Notes: generated by a model from the sequence alone, not told the origin. DNA of 64,000 nt from DATBAT01 sp963824805 (GCA_963824805.1 CAWGQZ010000082.1:1-64000), one strand, 5' to 3'. Positions 8,027 to 17,376 are shown, numbered from the stretch's first letter. Program-made: numbers and translations.

Positions 8027-8669
8027 TTGCCTGCTGGTCGACGATCACACCCTCTTTCGCGAGGGCATCCGGCATTTGCTTGGCGTCGATCCTGAGATTG
8101 AAGTCGTTGCCGAAGCCAATGATGCTTCGGAGGCGCTGGTGAAAGTCCGCGAGTATAGGCCGGATATCGTGCTCATGGATATCGGTATGCCGGGCCTTTC
8201 CAGCTTCGAAGCCGCACGCCTGATTGAGAAGACTTGTCCGGGCACACGCATTATCTTCCTCACCATGTATGAGGATGAAGAGTATCTGTTGCAGTCCCTG
8301 GACGCCGGAGCGTCGGGGTACATTCTGAAAGATGTTCCAGGACCGGAGTTGCTGGAAGCGGTGAGAGAGGTTTCGCGCGGCCGAAAGTATCTCAGCCCGC
8401 GAGTCTTGGAAAAGGTCCTTAACCCTGACAAAGGGCAGGGACCATTAACCACCCGGTTCGATTCCCTTACTCCCCGTGAGCGCGAAATTGTAAAGATGCT
8501 GGCGGAAGGAAAGTCTGTTCGTGAAACCGCGGAGTTCCTGTCTCTCAGCGTCAAGACAGTAGATGCGCACAAGTTCAACCTGATGCGCAAACTGCAGATC
8601 CACAACACTGCTCAGTTGGTCGCTTACGCAATTCAAAAGAAGATCGTGCATATGCCGCTTGGGGCATAG
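8016..8669 (+). CDS. NarL/LuxR-family response regulator
   Basis: This 217-residue regulator has an N-terminal receiver domain (acidic pair Asp9-Asp10, phosphoacceptor Asp55 in VLMDIGMPG, Thr in FLTMY, Lys in ILKDVPG) and a C-terminal LuxR-type helix-turn-helix (about 148-210, LTPREREIVKMLAEGKSVRE then LSLSVKTVDAHKFNLMRKL). It is the cognate partner of the overlapping HisKA_3 kinase. It probably acts as a dimeric transcription factor. Targets are not evident from the sequence. Confidence 0.93.
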   Translation: MPINCLLVDDHTLFREGIRHLLGVDPEIEVVAEANDASEALVKVREYRPDIVLMDIGMPGLSSFEAARLIEKTCPGTRIIFLTMYEDEEYLLQSLDAGASGYILKDVPGPELLEAVREVSRGRKYLSPRVLEKVLNPDKGQGPLTTRFDSLTPREREIVKMLAEGKSVRETAEFLSLSVKTVDAHKFNLMRKLQIHNTAQLVAYAIQKKIVHMPLGA

Positions 8670-8726
8670 CGTTCCCACCGGCTGCTAAACTCTTCGTCAT
8701 CCTTCGGAATTCCTGGAGACATAGCC

Positions 8727-9545
8727 ATGTCTGAGGCACCCATCCCTAGTCCACGCACGCGCGTTGTGAGGGAACCCGAACGCGGCGTCTACGATCGCGC
8801 CACCGCCTACGAGATTCTCGACGAAGGCTTCATCTGCCATGTGGGCTTCGTCGTGGAGGGACAGCCATTTGTGATTCCCACCTCCTATGGCCGTCAGGGA
8901 GACGCGCTTTATATTCATGGATCGGCCGCAAGCCGCATGCTGAAGCGCACCGACGAGGGCATCCCGGTTTGTGTCACTGTGACTTTGCTGGATGGGCTTG
9001 TTCTGGCACGATCTCTTTTCAATCATTCGATGAATTACCGTTCTGTCGTAGTGTTAGCAACCGCAACCTCGGTGAAAGATCCTGCCGAGAAACTGGCAGC
9101 CTTGCGGGTTCTGTCGGAGCACATTCTTCCAGGGCGCTGGGACGAAGGCCGGCAGCCCAATGAAAGGGAACTTAAAGCCACGCTGGTGATGCGGGTGCCG
9201 ATTGAAGAATTTTCGTCGAAAGTGCGGCAAGGACCGGCGGTAGATGATGAAGCCGACTATTCGTTTCCGGTGTGGGCGGGGGTGTTGCCGCTGGAGATGG
9301 TTCCCGGCGGGCCGATTAGAGATGCGCGGTTGGATGCGGCGATAGAGCTGCCGGAATATGTGGCGCAGTATTCGCGAAAAGCATCGGGAGAAGTAGAGCT
9401 CTTCCTGGGATTTGATTGCCTTCTGTTGCGAGGGTCTGACGATCAAGGAGAGAACTTTCATAAGGGAACCGACCGGCAATACTGCCACAACTTTCCCGCG
9501 AAAGACTCCATCAAACCACTTGCAGTTCCGTCTATCTCGCGATAA
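8727..9545 (+). CDS. Pyridoxamine 5'-phosphate oxidase-family (NimA-like) flavoprotein
   Basis: The first 225 or so residues match the split-barrel FMN-binding family that includes 5-nitroimidazole reductases (NimA): DRATAYEILDEGFICHVGF, a PTSYGRQGDALYIHGS strand pair and NHSMNYRSVVV. Such proteins reduce nitro groups or bind flavin or heme; the substrate here is unknown. Family members usually end near PEYV-x-x-Y-x-RK. This one carries about 45 extra residues of no similarity, perhaps a read-through after an indel, because the +1 frame hits a stop within nine codons. Start ATG 8727 has CTGGAG upstream. Confidence 0.8.
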   Translation: MSEAPIPSPRTRVVREPERGVYDRATAYEILDEGFICHVGFVVEGQPFVIPTSYGRQGDALYIHGSAASRMLKRTDEGIPVCVTVTLLDGLVLARSLFNHSMNYRSVVVLATATSVKDPAEKLAALRVLSEHILPGRWDEGRQPNERELKATLVMRVPIEEFSSKVRQGPAVDDEADYSFPVWAGVLPLEMVPGGPIRDARLDAAIELPEYVAQYSRKASGEVELFLGFDCLLLRGSDDQGENFHKGTDRQYCHNFPAKDSIKPLAVPSISR

Positions 9546-9588
9546 AGTCCGCAGTCATCTTCCCGTTTTGCGGAAGTAGGGAGGTCCC

Positions 9589-11337
9589 ATGACCGCTCGT
9601 GTTGCACGCCTATCTAGGCTTCTCGGCATTTCCATTTTGTTACTCTCCTTTGTCGGTGTCTTGCCGGCGCAGGCGCCCGATAGTGGCCAGCCACTCGCAC
9701 CCACGATCCGGGTCAGCACCCATCTTGTCTTAGTGGATGTAGTCGTTACCGATAAACAGGGCAAGCCCGTTGCCGGCCTCAAGAAAGAAGATTTTGTGCT
9801 GGAAGAAAACGGCAAGACACAAAAGATCAGCACTTTCGCGAAGGCCTCTGACAATGTCTCGCCCACAGGGACCGCATTGCCGCCGGGCATTTACTCCAAC
9901 AAACCTGAATACCGCGCGCCCGGTGGACCAATAACCGTACTCTTGCTCGACGGACTGAATACTTCATTCAAAGACCAGTCTTACGCGCGCCGCCAAATGT
10001 TGCGATTCGTACAGCAGCAGTATCAGCCGGGCCAGCGGGTGGCGGTTTTCGCGCTGACGAACTCCCTCCGAGTGTTGCAGGACTTTACCAGTGATCCTCA
10101 AATCCTCCAGGCGGCCCTGCAGCGTTTTAATCCACAACCGCAGGAGTTTGCCAGTGTCTCTCGGCCCGCCATACGGGCCTCCGAAGCGGCAACTGGGGGA
10201 GCAACAGTGACAACCCTCGATCCGAGTGTTGGCCCCGCAACCGGTCTCGCCGTTTCGGGGCTGGGACCAGGGTTGACTCAAGCCGCTAGCATGGCGCTGT
10301 CCGCAATTGAAGCGTTTGCCGGCGCATCTACTTCCTATGCCGAAGAACAGCGGTCCGTGTTGACCCTCGCGGCATTAAACAGCTTGGCTCGCATGTTGGG
10401 TGGAATTCCTGGACGGAAAAGTATCATCTGGGTCACTGGCAACTTGCCGTTTTCGCTTATCCCTGAAAATCGCAGTATGACCGAAGCTGAATTGGGTGAA
10501 TCCCTTCCTAGTTTGGATACACGACGGGTTGGTGAACACGCGGCCGGTAGTACGGCAGCCATGGTTCGGGAGTCTCATGCCGGCGAGATTCGCGATACGG
10601 CGGCGCGATTAGCAAGTTCTCAAGTCTCGATCTATCCCGTGGACGCACGTGGCCTCTCCATTTCTCTGGATATCGACTCTCAGGAAACCATGCGCGAGAT
10701 GGCGCGAGAGACGGGTGGGCGGGCTTATGTAAACCAGAACGAAATCAAAGAAGGAGTGAATCGCGCCTTTGAAGACGGCGCTGCGGTGTATACCCTGGGC
10801 TACTATCCTGAAAACAAAAAGTACGATGGAAAGTATCGGCAAGTGAGGGTGAAGCTAAACCAGCCAGGAACGGAGATATTCCACCGTCGCGGCTACTATG
10901 CACTCGACCCCACGCAGCTAAAAGGCTACAAGCCGGAGACAGAAGTAGCGGCCGCCCTGGGAGACGCCGCGCCAGCGACTTTGGTGACATTTACCGCGCA
11001 GGTGAAATCGCCTTCAGACAATGCAGTGAAGGGCAAGATGGGAGTGACGTTCCTGGTGGACGCGAGTACGGTTTCCACAGAAGAGGCTTCTAATGGCAAG
11101 CGGATGAGTGTTGTGTTCTACACGACCATCTATTCACCGGATGGGAAAATGTTAGCAAACAGTAGTCAGAAAGTTGACCAGACCTTCGACGCCAATACCT
11201 ACCAACAGATCTTGCAACACGGTCTTATGCTTCACATGGACCTCGACCCAAAACCTGGAAATAATCAGGTCAGGCTAGTCGTACAGGACCTGCGCACCGG
11301 TTTAATAGGAACTCTTGACGCTCCTGCTCCACCATAG
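9589..11337 (+). CDS. Secreted VWFA-related Acidobacterial-domain protein
   Basis: This 582-residue protein has a signal peptide (1-24, ending LPAQA). An N-terminal strand block follows (VSTHLVLVDVVVTDKQGKPV-like, 42-62), then KKEDFVLEEN. This opening defines the 'VWFA-related Acidobacterial domain' family. A von Willebrand A-like fold spans about 100-420 (ITVLLLDGLNTSF in place of a classic DxSxS MIDAS, so metal binding is uncertain), and a beta-rich C-terminal region follows. These proteins are abundant paralogues in Acidobacteriota with no known function; surface adhesion or assembly is a guess. GGGAGG precedes ATG 9589. It is a stand-alone gene. Confidence 0.85.
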   Translation: MTARVARLSRLLGISILLLSFVGVLPAQAPDSGQPLAPTIRVSTHLVLVDVVVTDKQGKPVAGLKKEDFVLEENGKTQKISTFAKASDNVSPTGTALPPGIYSNKPEYRAPGGPITVLLLDGLNTSFKDQSYARRQMLRFVQQQYQPGQRVAVFALTNSLRVLQDFTSDPQILQAALQRFNPQPQEFASVSRPAIRASEAATGGATVTTLDPSVGPATGLAVSGLGPGLTQAASMALSAIEAFAGASTSYAEEQRSVLTLAALNSLARMLGGIPGRKSIIWVTGNLPFSLIPENRSMTEAELGESLPSLDTRRVGEHAAGSTAAMVRESHAGEIRDTAARLASSQVSIYPVDARGLSISLDIDSQETMREMARETGGRAYVNQNEIKEGVNRAFEDGAAVYTLGYYPENKKYDGKYRQVRVKLNQPGTEIFHRRGYYALDPTQLKGYKPETEVAAALGDAAPATLVTFTAQVKSPSDNAVKGKMGVTFLVDASTVSTEEASNGKRMSVVFYTTIYSPDGKMLANSSQKVDQTFDANTYQQILQHGLMLHMDLDPKPGNNQVRLVVQDLRTGLIGTLDAPAPP

Positions 11338-11455
11338 CGTTTGCCGAGATCGACTGCGCCTGGATACGGCCCCGGCCTTTGTATTTTTCCATCGCCGGGC
11401 GTATATTTGTAGCTGGAGCTGTTGTGTAGTACCACGACTTTTGGCGGAACACACC

Positions 11456-11477
11456 AGTGGGCGCAAGCCCACTTTTT
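11456..11477 (+). terminator. Intrinsic terminator/attenuator in the rimP-nusA leader
   Basis: A perfect 7-bp stem AGTGGGC/GCCCACT closed by a GCAA tetraloop is followed by TTTT. It ends 50 bases before the rimP start and 140 bases after the VWFA gene stop. It can terminate the upstream gene, but a hairpin of this form directly before rimP is also typical of leader attenuation of the nusA operon. Confidence 0.75.
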
Positions 11478-11527
11478 AGTTGGTGCCCGATCGGTACCGC
11501 GCCTGATTTCGCTAAATAATTGATTGA

Positions 11528-12016
11528 ATGGCACTTGAGATCGAGCGGGTGCAGCAGATCGCCGAACGTGTTGCCGCCTCCAGCGGACTGGAATTGGTGG
11601 AAGTGGAGTTTCGTGGCGGCGGCAAGAGCCGCATGCTGCGGATCTTCATTGACAAGCCGGGTGGGGTGACGCATGAAGATTGCGCCAACCTGAGCCGGGA
11701 AGTAAGCACCATATTGGACGTCGAGGATGTGGTGCCGGGTTCGTACCTGCTGGAAGTTTCATCTCCAGGGCTCGACCGGAAATTGTCGCGTCCAGCCGAT
11801 TTTGAGCGCTTTACTGGCAGTCGCGTGAAGATCATGACGCGAGAGCCGGTGAACGGGAATCGTCATTTTGATGGGCGGCTGCAAAGTTTTCAAGAAGGGC
11901 GGCTGACCTTGGACTTGACCGTTCCCAAGAAAAAGTCGCAGCCTGCAGGAACGCCTCAGTTGTTGGAGCTGACTCTCGACAATGTCGAGAAAGCGAATTT
12001 AGTACCGGAACTTTAG
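11528..12016 (+). CDS. rimP: Ribosome maturation factor RimP
   Basis: This 162-residue protein assists 30S subunit assembly. It shows the RimP N-terminal alpha/beta domain (GLELVEVEFRGGGKSRMLRIFID, with G-x-THEDCANLSREVSTILD) and the linker YLLEVSSPGLDRKLS leading to the C-terminal SH3-like barrel. Length is normal. It is the first gene of the rimP-nusA-infB-ylxP-rbfA-nrnA operon, 31 bases before nusA. An attenuator-like hairpin lies in its leader. Confidence 0.95.
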   Translation: MALEIERVQQIAERVAASSGLELVEVEFRGGGKSRMLRIFIDKPGGVTHEDCANLSREVSTILDVEDVVPGSYLLEVSSPGLDRKLSRPADFERFTGSRVKIMTREPVNGNRHFDGRLQSFQEGRLTLDLTVPKKKSQPAGTPQLLELTLDNVEKANLVPEL

Positions 12017-12047
12017 TAGACAGTTTCAAGTTTCCGAAAGAAGAATT

Positions 12048-13502
12048 ATGGCAAGCGAGCTCTACAACACCATTGACGCCTTGAGCCGGGAGAAGGGTAT
12101 CGATCCGCAGATTGTAGTTAGCGCGGTGGAAGACGCGATTGTTGTCGCCACCCGCAAGTACTACAAGACGCAGGAAAACCTTCGCGCCGAACTGGACAAA
12201 GAGACGGGAAAGATCCGCGCCTTTGCAGTGAAGATGGTGGTCGAGAGTCCGGAACAAGTCGAAGATCCGACCTTGCAGATGTCGCTCGATGATGCGCGCA
12301 AGCTCAATCCCACGGCCGAGCCCGGCGGTGAGGTGCAGATTCCGAAAGAGACAGAGGGAATCCTCGGCCGCATTGCGGCACAGCTTGCCAAGCAGGTCAT
12401 CTTTCAGAAGGTCCGGGAGGCCGAGCGCGACACGGTTTACAACGAGTACATCGGACGGGTGGGTGAAATCGTTAATGCCACGGTAAAGCGCATTGAAGGT
12501 CCGGATGTGATTTTCGATATCGGCAAGGCGGAAGCCCGCATGCCGCGGAAGGAGCAGTCCCGCCTCGAGTCATTCGCCATCGGCGAACGGGTTCGGGTGA
12601 CGATTGCGCGTGTAGAACGTGCCTCGAAAGGCCCTGGCGTCGTGGTTTCGCGTGCTGCACCAGAGCTGGTGCAGCACCTGTTCCAGACTGAAGTGCCGGA
12701 AATCTACGATGGAACCGTCGTGATCCGTGCTATTGCACGTGAAGCCGGAGAACGCACCAAGATTGCGGTCATGTCGAAGGACAAGGATGTCGACGCCGTC
12801 GGCGCCTGTGTCGGCATGAAAGGCATGCGGGTGCAGTCCATTATTCGCGAGCTGCGCGGAGAGAAGATCGACATCATCGAATATCACGAAGATGCGGTGA
12901 CCTTTGCGGAGAAGGCTTTGCAGCCGGCCAAGGTAAGCCGGGTAACGGTAGTGGACTCATCTGACAAGCATCTGGAAGTTGTAGTTGACGATAGCCAGCT
13001 TTCGCTTGCGATCGGCAAGAAGGGGCAGAACGTACGCCTGGCGGCGAAGCTTCTGGGCTGGAAGATCGACATCAAGAGCGAAGAAGAAAAGCGTCAGGAA
13101 GTTGAGTTGCAGATGTCGGCTTTGGTCACGCCCACTTCCACACCACTTGAAAACGTACCCGGGTTGGGTGACGGCCTGGTCGAGAAGCTAAGTGCGGCTG
13201 GTGTCACAACGGTCGAAGATTTGGCCGACATGACGCCGGAACAACTCGAAGCTATTGAAGGAATTGGCCCGAAGACGGTGGAAAAAATCAGTTTGGCGGT
13301 CAATAATTACTTCGCCAGCCTGGAGGGCGGAGAGGTCGTAACTGAGCTGGCTGAGGGCGAGGCGGTTCCGGAGCAGGAGGACGCGGCGCCGGAAGAAAGC
13401 GCTGAGCAGGTTGAAGTGGCCGCTTCGGAAGAGCCCAGCGAGGAACAGCCAGCAGAAGAAGCAATTGCGGAAGAGTCCGCCGCGGAAGAACACAAAGAAT
13501 AG
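12048..13502 (+). CDS. nusA: Transcription termination/antitermination factor NusA
   Basis: This 484-residue protein binds RNA polymerase and nascent RNA, controlling pausing, termination and antitermination. It has an N-terminal polymerase-binding domain (1-125), an S1 domain (about 132-200) and two KH domains (about 230-345; VGACVGMKGMRVQSIIREL and SLAIGKKGQNVRLAAKL). A helix-hairpin-helix segment (about 365-425, VPGLGDGLVEKL and IEGIGPKTVEKI) follows. After that comes a 55-residue tail of almost only Glu, Ala, Pro and Ser, strongly acidic. An acidic C-terminus can weaken RNA binding in some NusA proteins, but here that is inference. Confidence 0.96.
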   Translation: MASELYNTIDALSREKGIDPQIVVSAVEDAIVVATRKYYKTQENLRAELDKETGKIRAFAVKMVVESPEQVEDPTLQMSLDDARKLNPTAEPGGEVQIPKETEGILGRIAAQLAKQVIFQKVREAERDTVYNEYIGRVGEIVNATVKRIEGPDVIFDIGKAEARMPRKEQSRLESFAIGERVRVTIARVERASKGPGVVVSRAAPELVQHLFQTEVPEIYDGTVVIRAIAREAGERTKIAVMSKDKDVDAVGACVGMKGMRVQSIIRELRGEKIDIIEYHEDAVTFAEKALQPAKVSRVTVVDSSDKHLEVVVDDSQLSLAIGKKGQNVRLAAKLLGWKIDIKSEEEKRQEVELQMSALVTPTSTPLENVPGLGDGLVEKLSAAGVTTVEDLADMTPEQLEAIEGIGPKTVEKISLAVNNYFASLEGGEVVTELAEGEAVPEQEDAAPEESAEQVEVAASEEPSEEQPAEEAIAEESAAEEHKE

Positions 13503-13641
13503 CTGCTCTGCTCTTCCTCGCGATTAGAAGGAACCAAGCACGAGAACCAATTATGCGATTCACATCGCAAGTACTGGGATACTGACTCCGTGAGGTTGCT
13601 ATGAAGACTTAGCGGGACAGTCCGGAGGTAAGAAAGGGCGG

Positions 13642-16518
13642 ATGAGCAAGATTCGAATCAACGATCTGGCTAGAGAGCTGGAAGTCAAGAGCAGGGCAAT
13701 CCTCGACTCGCTTCCAGTGGTTGGCGTCACCGAGAAGAAGACCCACTCCAGTTCCCTTGAAGACCATGAAGCGGACAAGGTCCGGGCGCACTTCCGCTCG
13801 ACCAGCGAAGCCTCCGTGTCCAGCAAAGCCGCACGCCCCAGCCGCTTCGAGCCAGACGAAATCAAGACCAAGATCGATCTTTCCAACATATCCAAGCCGG
13901 GAGATGTCCTGAAGGCAATTATTAGCAAGCAGCAGCCTTCGGCTTCTGCGCCACCGCCCGTGCCACCTCGCCCTGCGACGGTTACGCCTCCAGTTGAGAC
14001 CAAGCCCGTTGCCGCCGCGCCGGCTCCTCCGGCGGCGGCGCCATCAAGTTCGGTTCCGAAACCTCCGTTAGCACCGCCACCAGCTCCGCGATTTATTACT
14101 CCAAGCCAGGCGGCACGGCCAACATTTACAGTTCCACAACCAGCCCCGCCGCCAGCTGTGCCTACACCGCCAGTTGCCGCTCCACCCCAGGTCCCAATCG
14201 CGGCTACCCCCGCGACTCCCAAGCCTTCGGTTCCCCCGGCGCCTGTGCAGGCTGCTCCGCCGTCTGCAACGACAGTGCGGCCCGGAATGCCGATCGCAAC
14301 CCGGCCGACGGCGCCGCTGCCGCGTATGATCATGCCGCAAACCGGCCCGCGTCCGGTATACAAAGCCCCGGCTCCGCCACCAACGGCGGCGGGCGCGCCA
14401 CCAAGACCAGCTCCTGGCCGGCCGGTACCAGGGCAGCCGATTTTCCAGCGTCCTCGTCCGGGCGCACCGACCGGAACTCGTCCTCCGCTGCGTCCGGGAG
14501 AACGTCGCCCCATGCATCCAACGCGGCAGTCACCGACCGGCACGCGTCCTTTGGGCGTTGGTCCAGGCTTGCCGCCGCCCGGACCGGTTCGTCCCGGAAG
14601 CCGTCCCGGAGCGCCGGCTCGTCGCCCTGGGCAAAGGTATGTTCCGCGAGGAGTAAAAGAAGGCCCAATGAAGGGCTACACTCCTCCACCGCGGATGTCG
14701 CTCTCCAATGAACCCGCGCCGATCACTCGCAGCATCACCATCACCGAGGGCATCAGCGTTAAAGATCTGGCGGAGAAGCTCGAAATCCGCGCGAAAGATT
14801 TGATCGCGCGTCTACTTGCCCGCGGTGCATTTGCCACCATCAATCAGAACCTTGATCCGGAACTCGCCATTGAAATGGCGCGTTTCTTTGGCGCTGAGAC
14901 AAACGTAATCACATTCGAAGAGAACGCGGCGAAAGAAGTTACGGATGCTGCCGCCGCAAGCGAAGCTGCTGCGCCGGAAACTGGCACGCGTCCGCCAGTC
15001 GTAACCATCATGGGCCATGTCGATCACGGTAAGACCACGTTGCTCGACTCCATTCGCCTTACTAACGTAGCTGGTGGCGAGGCCGGCGGAATTACGCAGC
15101 ACATCGGTGCTTACAAAGTCACCATTCAGGACAAGCAGTCCCCGGCTTATGGCCGGCAAATTGTTTTCCTGGATACGCCTGGTCACGAAGCCTTCACCCG
15201 CATGCGTGCCCGTGGCGCGAAAGCCACCGACATCGTGGTGCTGGTGGTTGCAGCCGACGACGGCGTGATGCCGCAGACGATTGAAGCGATCGATCACGCG
15301 CATGCCGCGGAAGTTCCTATCATCGTCGCGGTCAACAAGGTCGACAAGCCCGACGCTCTGCCCGACCGCGTTAAGAAGCAATTGGCCGATCGTGGCCTGA
15401 TGCCGGAAGACTGGGGCGGCACAACTGTGTTCGTGGATGTCTCCGCGAAACAAAAGACCAATCTCAACCTGCTGATGGAAATGATTTGCCTGGTTGCCGA
15501 CCTGCAAGAGCTCAAGGCCACTGCCGACCGTCCTGCAACCGGAGTTGTTCTCGAAGCCAAGCTCGATCGCGGGCGGGGCCCGGTCGCCACCGTTCTTGTT
15601 CAGAACGGTACTCTGCGAGCTGGCGACAACTTTGTAGTGGGCAATGTCTACGGCAAGGTCCGCGCCATGCTGGACGACCGCGGGAATCCGGTAGAAGTAG
15701 CTCCGCCATCTACCCCAGTCGAGATTCTAGGAATGGAAGGCTTGCCGCAGGCGGGCGATCAGTTTGTAGTAGTTGCCGACCGCGACCGCGCACGCGGCAT
15801 TTCTGAATACCGTGAAGCGAAAGCACGGGAAGCCACGCTGGCCAAGAGTTCTCGAGTTTCGCTCGAAGGTCTGGCGGAGCAGATCAAGACCGCCGGCACA
15901 AAAGAACTCAATATCATTCTCAAGGGCGACGTCGGAGGCTCAGTCGAAGTGCTCAACGATTTGTTGGCCAAGCTTTCTAACGACAAGGTCCGGCTGAAAG
16001 TCTTAAGATCTGGCGTAGGTGCTATTACCGAGAGCGATGTTTTGCTGGCTTCGGCATCGAATGCCATCGTCATCGGCTTTAACGTTCGGCCGCAGCGCAA
16101 TGCGCAGGAACTTGCTGAGCAGGAAAAAGTCGACATCCGGTTGCACTCGATCATCTATGAACTGCAAGACGAAATGAAGCGTGCCATGACCGGTCTGCTC
16201 GAGCCGACCATCAAGGAAACCTACCAGGGCCGCGCCGACGTGAAAGAGACGTTCCGCATTCCAAAGATCGGAACCATCGCCGGCTGCCAGGTGTCGGACG
16301 GGTTCATCAAACGTGACTCCGAAGTGCGCCTGCTGCGTGATGGCGTTCAAGTCTTCAAGGGCAAAGTTGGGTCGCTGCGTCGCTTCAAGGATGACGCCAG
16401 CGAAGTACGCAACGGGATGGAGTGCGGTATATCGATTGCGGGCTACGGAGATATCAAGGCTGGTGACGTGATCGAAGCCTTCGTCACGGAACGAGTGGCC
16501 GCAGAAGCAATAGCTTAA
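13642..16518 (+). CDS. infB: Translation initiation factor IF-2
   Basis: This 958-residue GTPase places fMet-tRNA on the 30S subunit and promotes subunit joining. An IF2_N module lies at 1-50. It is followed by a long Pro/Ala/Arg-rich, probably disordered linker (about 95-345), then a second IF2_N module (about 370-420). The G domain starts near 450, with GHVDHGKT (G1), DTPGHE (G3) and NKVD (G4). Domain II and the C-terminal fMet-tRNA-binding domains follow. The linker is longer than in E. coli. A 139-base gap after nusA contains no ylxR or L7Ae gene. The start follows AGGTAAGAAAGGGCGG. Confidence 0.97.
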   Translation: MSKIRINDLARELEVKSRAILDSLPVVGVTEKKTHSSSLEDHEADKVRAHFRSTSEASVSSKAARPSRFEPDEIKTKIDLSNISKPGDVLKAIISKQQPSASAPPPVPPRPATVTPPVETKPVAAAPAPPAAAPSSSVPKPPLAPPPAPRFITPSQAARPTFTVPQPAPPPAVPTPPVAAPPQVPIAATPATPKPSVPPAPVQAAPPSATTVRPGMPIATRPTAPLPRMIMPQTGPRPVYKAPAPPPTAAGAPPRPAPGRPVPGQPIFQRPRPGAPTGTRPPLRPGERRPMHPTRQSPTGTRPLGVGPGLPPPGPVRPGSRPGAPARRPGQRYVPRGVKEGPMKGYTPPPRMSLSNEPAPITRSITITEGISVKDLAEKLEIRAKDLIARLLARGAFATINQNLDPELAIEMARFFGAETNVITFEENAAKEVTDAAAASEAAAPETGTRPPVVTIMGHVDHGKTTLLDSIRLTNVAGGEAGGITQHIGAYKVTIQDKQSPAYGRQIVFLDTPGHEAFTRMRARGAKATDIVVLVVAADDGVMPQTIEAIDHAHAAEVPIIVAVNKVDKPDALPDRVKKQLADRGLMPEDWGGTTVFVDVSAKQKTNLNLLMEMICLVADLQELKATADRPATGVVLEAKLDRGRGPVATVLVQNGTLRAGDNFVVGNVYGKVRAMLDDRGNPVEVAPPSTPVEILGMEGLPQAGDQFVVVADRDRARGISEYREAKAREATLAKSSRVSLEGLAEQIKTAGTKELNIILKGDVGGSVEVLNDLLAKLSNDKVRLKVLRSGVGAITESDVLLASASNAIVIGFNVRPQRNAQELAEQEKVDIRLHSIIYELQDEMKRAMTGLLEPTIKETYQGRADVKETFRIPKIGTIAGCQVSDGFIKRDSEVRLLRDGVQVFKGKVGSLRRFKDDASEVRNGMECGISIAGYGDIKAGDVIEAFVTERVAAEAIA

Positions 16519-16525
16519 AGACCTA

Positions 16526-16558
16526 GGTGGTCGTTGGTCGTAAAGGCCACCGACCACC
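16526..16558. repeat. Large hairpin of the TGGTCGTTGGTC word family after infB
   Basis: GGTGGTCGTTGG (16526-16537) pairs with CCACCGACCACC (16547-16558) with one mismatch around a 9-base loop. No U tract follows, so intrinsic termination is not supported. The word TGGTCGTTGG also appears in degenerate form inside dnaG (about 62355-62385) and upstream of dnaG (about 63109-63125). Confidence 0.6.
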
Positions 16559-16581
16559 GACAAACGTCCAACCGTCGATTC

Positions 16582-16870
16582 TTGATTGCCTTTCTTACCA
16601 TCGAATTGCGCATCGAAGCACGCGCAATCCCTCAAAGATAAGCGGCAAGTGGTGCGCAGCTTGAAAGACCGGTTGCGCGCCCACTTCAACATCGCCGTCG
16701 CCGAAATCGATGCGAGCGGGCTATGGAACCGCGCCACCATTGGGGTGGTCAGCATTTCTGACTCTCGCGACTATCTCGATGGGTTAATGAAGAACGTCGA
16801 ACGCCACGCCATCCGGGTTGCTAACAATAACGGCGCCGATGTGTCCGATTCGTTTGTCGAATATCTTTAG
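16582..16870 (+). CDS. ylxP: DUF503 family protein YlxP, frameshifted near the 5' end
   Basis: This is a small protein of about 95 residues found next to infB and rbfA in many bacteria. The conserved core is HAQSLKDKRQVVRSLKDRLRAHFN. The conserved N-terminal strand IAFLTIELRIE lies in the frame starting at TTG 16582. An extra G at about 16618 shifts it out of frame from HAQSLKDK, so removing one base restores the gene. The C-terminal half (FNIAVAEID to VSDSFVEYL) is intact. Its function is unknown; the operon position suggests a role in ribosome biogenesis or RNA metabolism. The break is probably a sequencing indel. Confidence 0.82.
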
Positions 16871-17003
16871 CCGCCAGAGTTGTTATTCCGTTGCTATAGC
16901 TGCACTTAGTGCGAATGACTAAAGGAACCCATCGGGATTGGAAAAGTAGGCTCGTGGCAACCGTTTTTCTGGTATGCTCATCGGTTTTAACGAGGTGTAA
17001 AGT

Positions 17004-17375
17004 TTGGAACGCCGGGGACAGAAGTATCATCGCGAGCGCCTGAGTGAGGCCTTGCGAGAGGAAATTGAGACCATCGTGGAAGGTGAACTTGGCGATCCCC
17101 GCATTGGTTTGGTAAATGTGAGCGAATTGCACCTGGCGGCGGATTCGCGCTCCGCGCGGGTTTTAGTGGTAGTGCAGGGCGACGACGACGAAGGCGTGCG
17201 GTCGGTCGAGGGGCTTTCTGCAGCCGCGAAGTTTATTCGCCACGAAATTGGAGGGCGCCTGCACTTGCGTCATCCACCTGAGCTAATTTTTCAGTTAGAC
17301 CGGTCGAAGCAATATCAGTCAAGAATCGAAGAGTTGCTGGAACGCAACAAAAAGAGGAACGGCACCGGTAACTAA
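17004..17375 (+). CDS. rbfA: Ribosome-binding factor A
   Basis: This 123-residue KH-like protein binds the 30S subunit during late 16S rRNA maturation. Family marks are YHRERLSEALREEI, LGDPRIGLVNVSEL, the strand SARVLVVVQG and FIRHEIGGRLHLRHPPELIFQLD. The TTG start at 17004 is supported by GAGGTGTAAAG immediately upstream; no ATG is available in frame. The 133-base gap after ylxP may contain its own promoter. It is followed at once by nrnA. Confidence 0.94.
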   Translation: MERRGQKYHRERLSEALREEIETIVEGELGDPRIGLVNVSELHLAADSRSARVLVVVQGDDDEGVRSVEGLSAAAKFIRHEIGGRLHLRHPPELIFQLDRSKQYQSRIEELLERNKKRNGTGN

Positions 17376-17376
17376 A

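Noticed and set aside
13599..14543. Long Gly-rich reading frame on the minus strand opposite infB
   Set aside because: It is the mirror of the Pro/Ala-rich IF-2 linker; low complexity and no ribosome site or domain.
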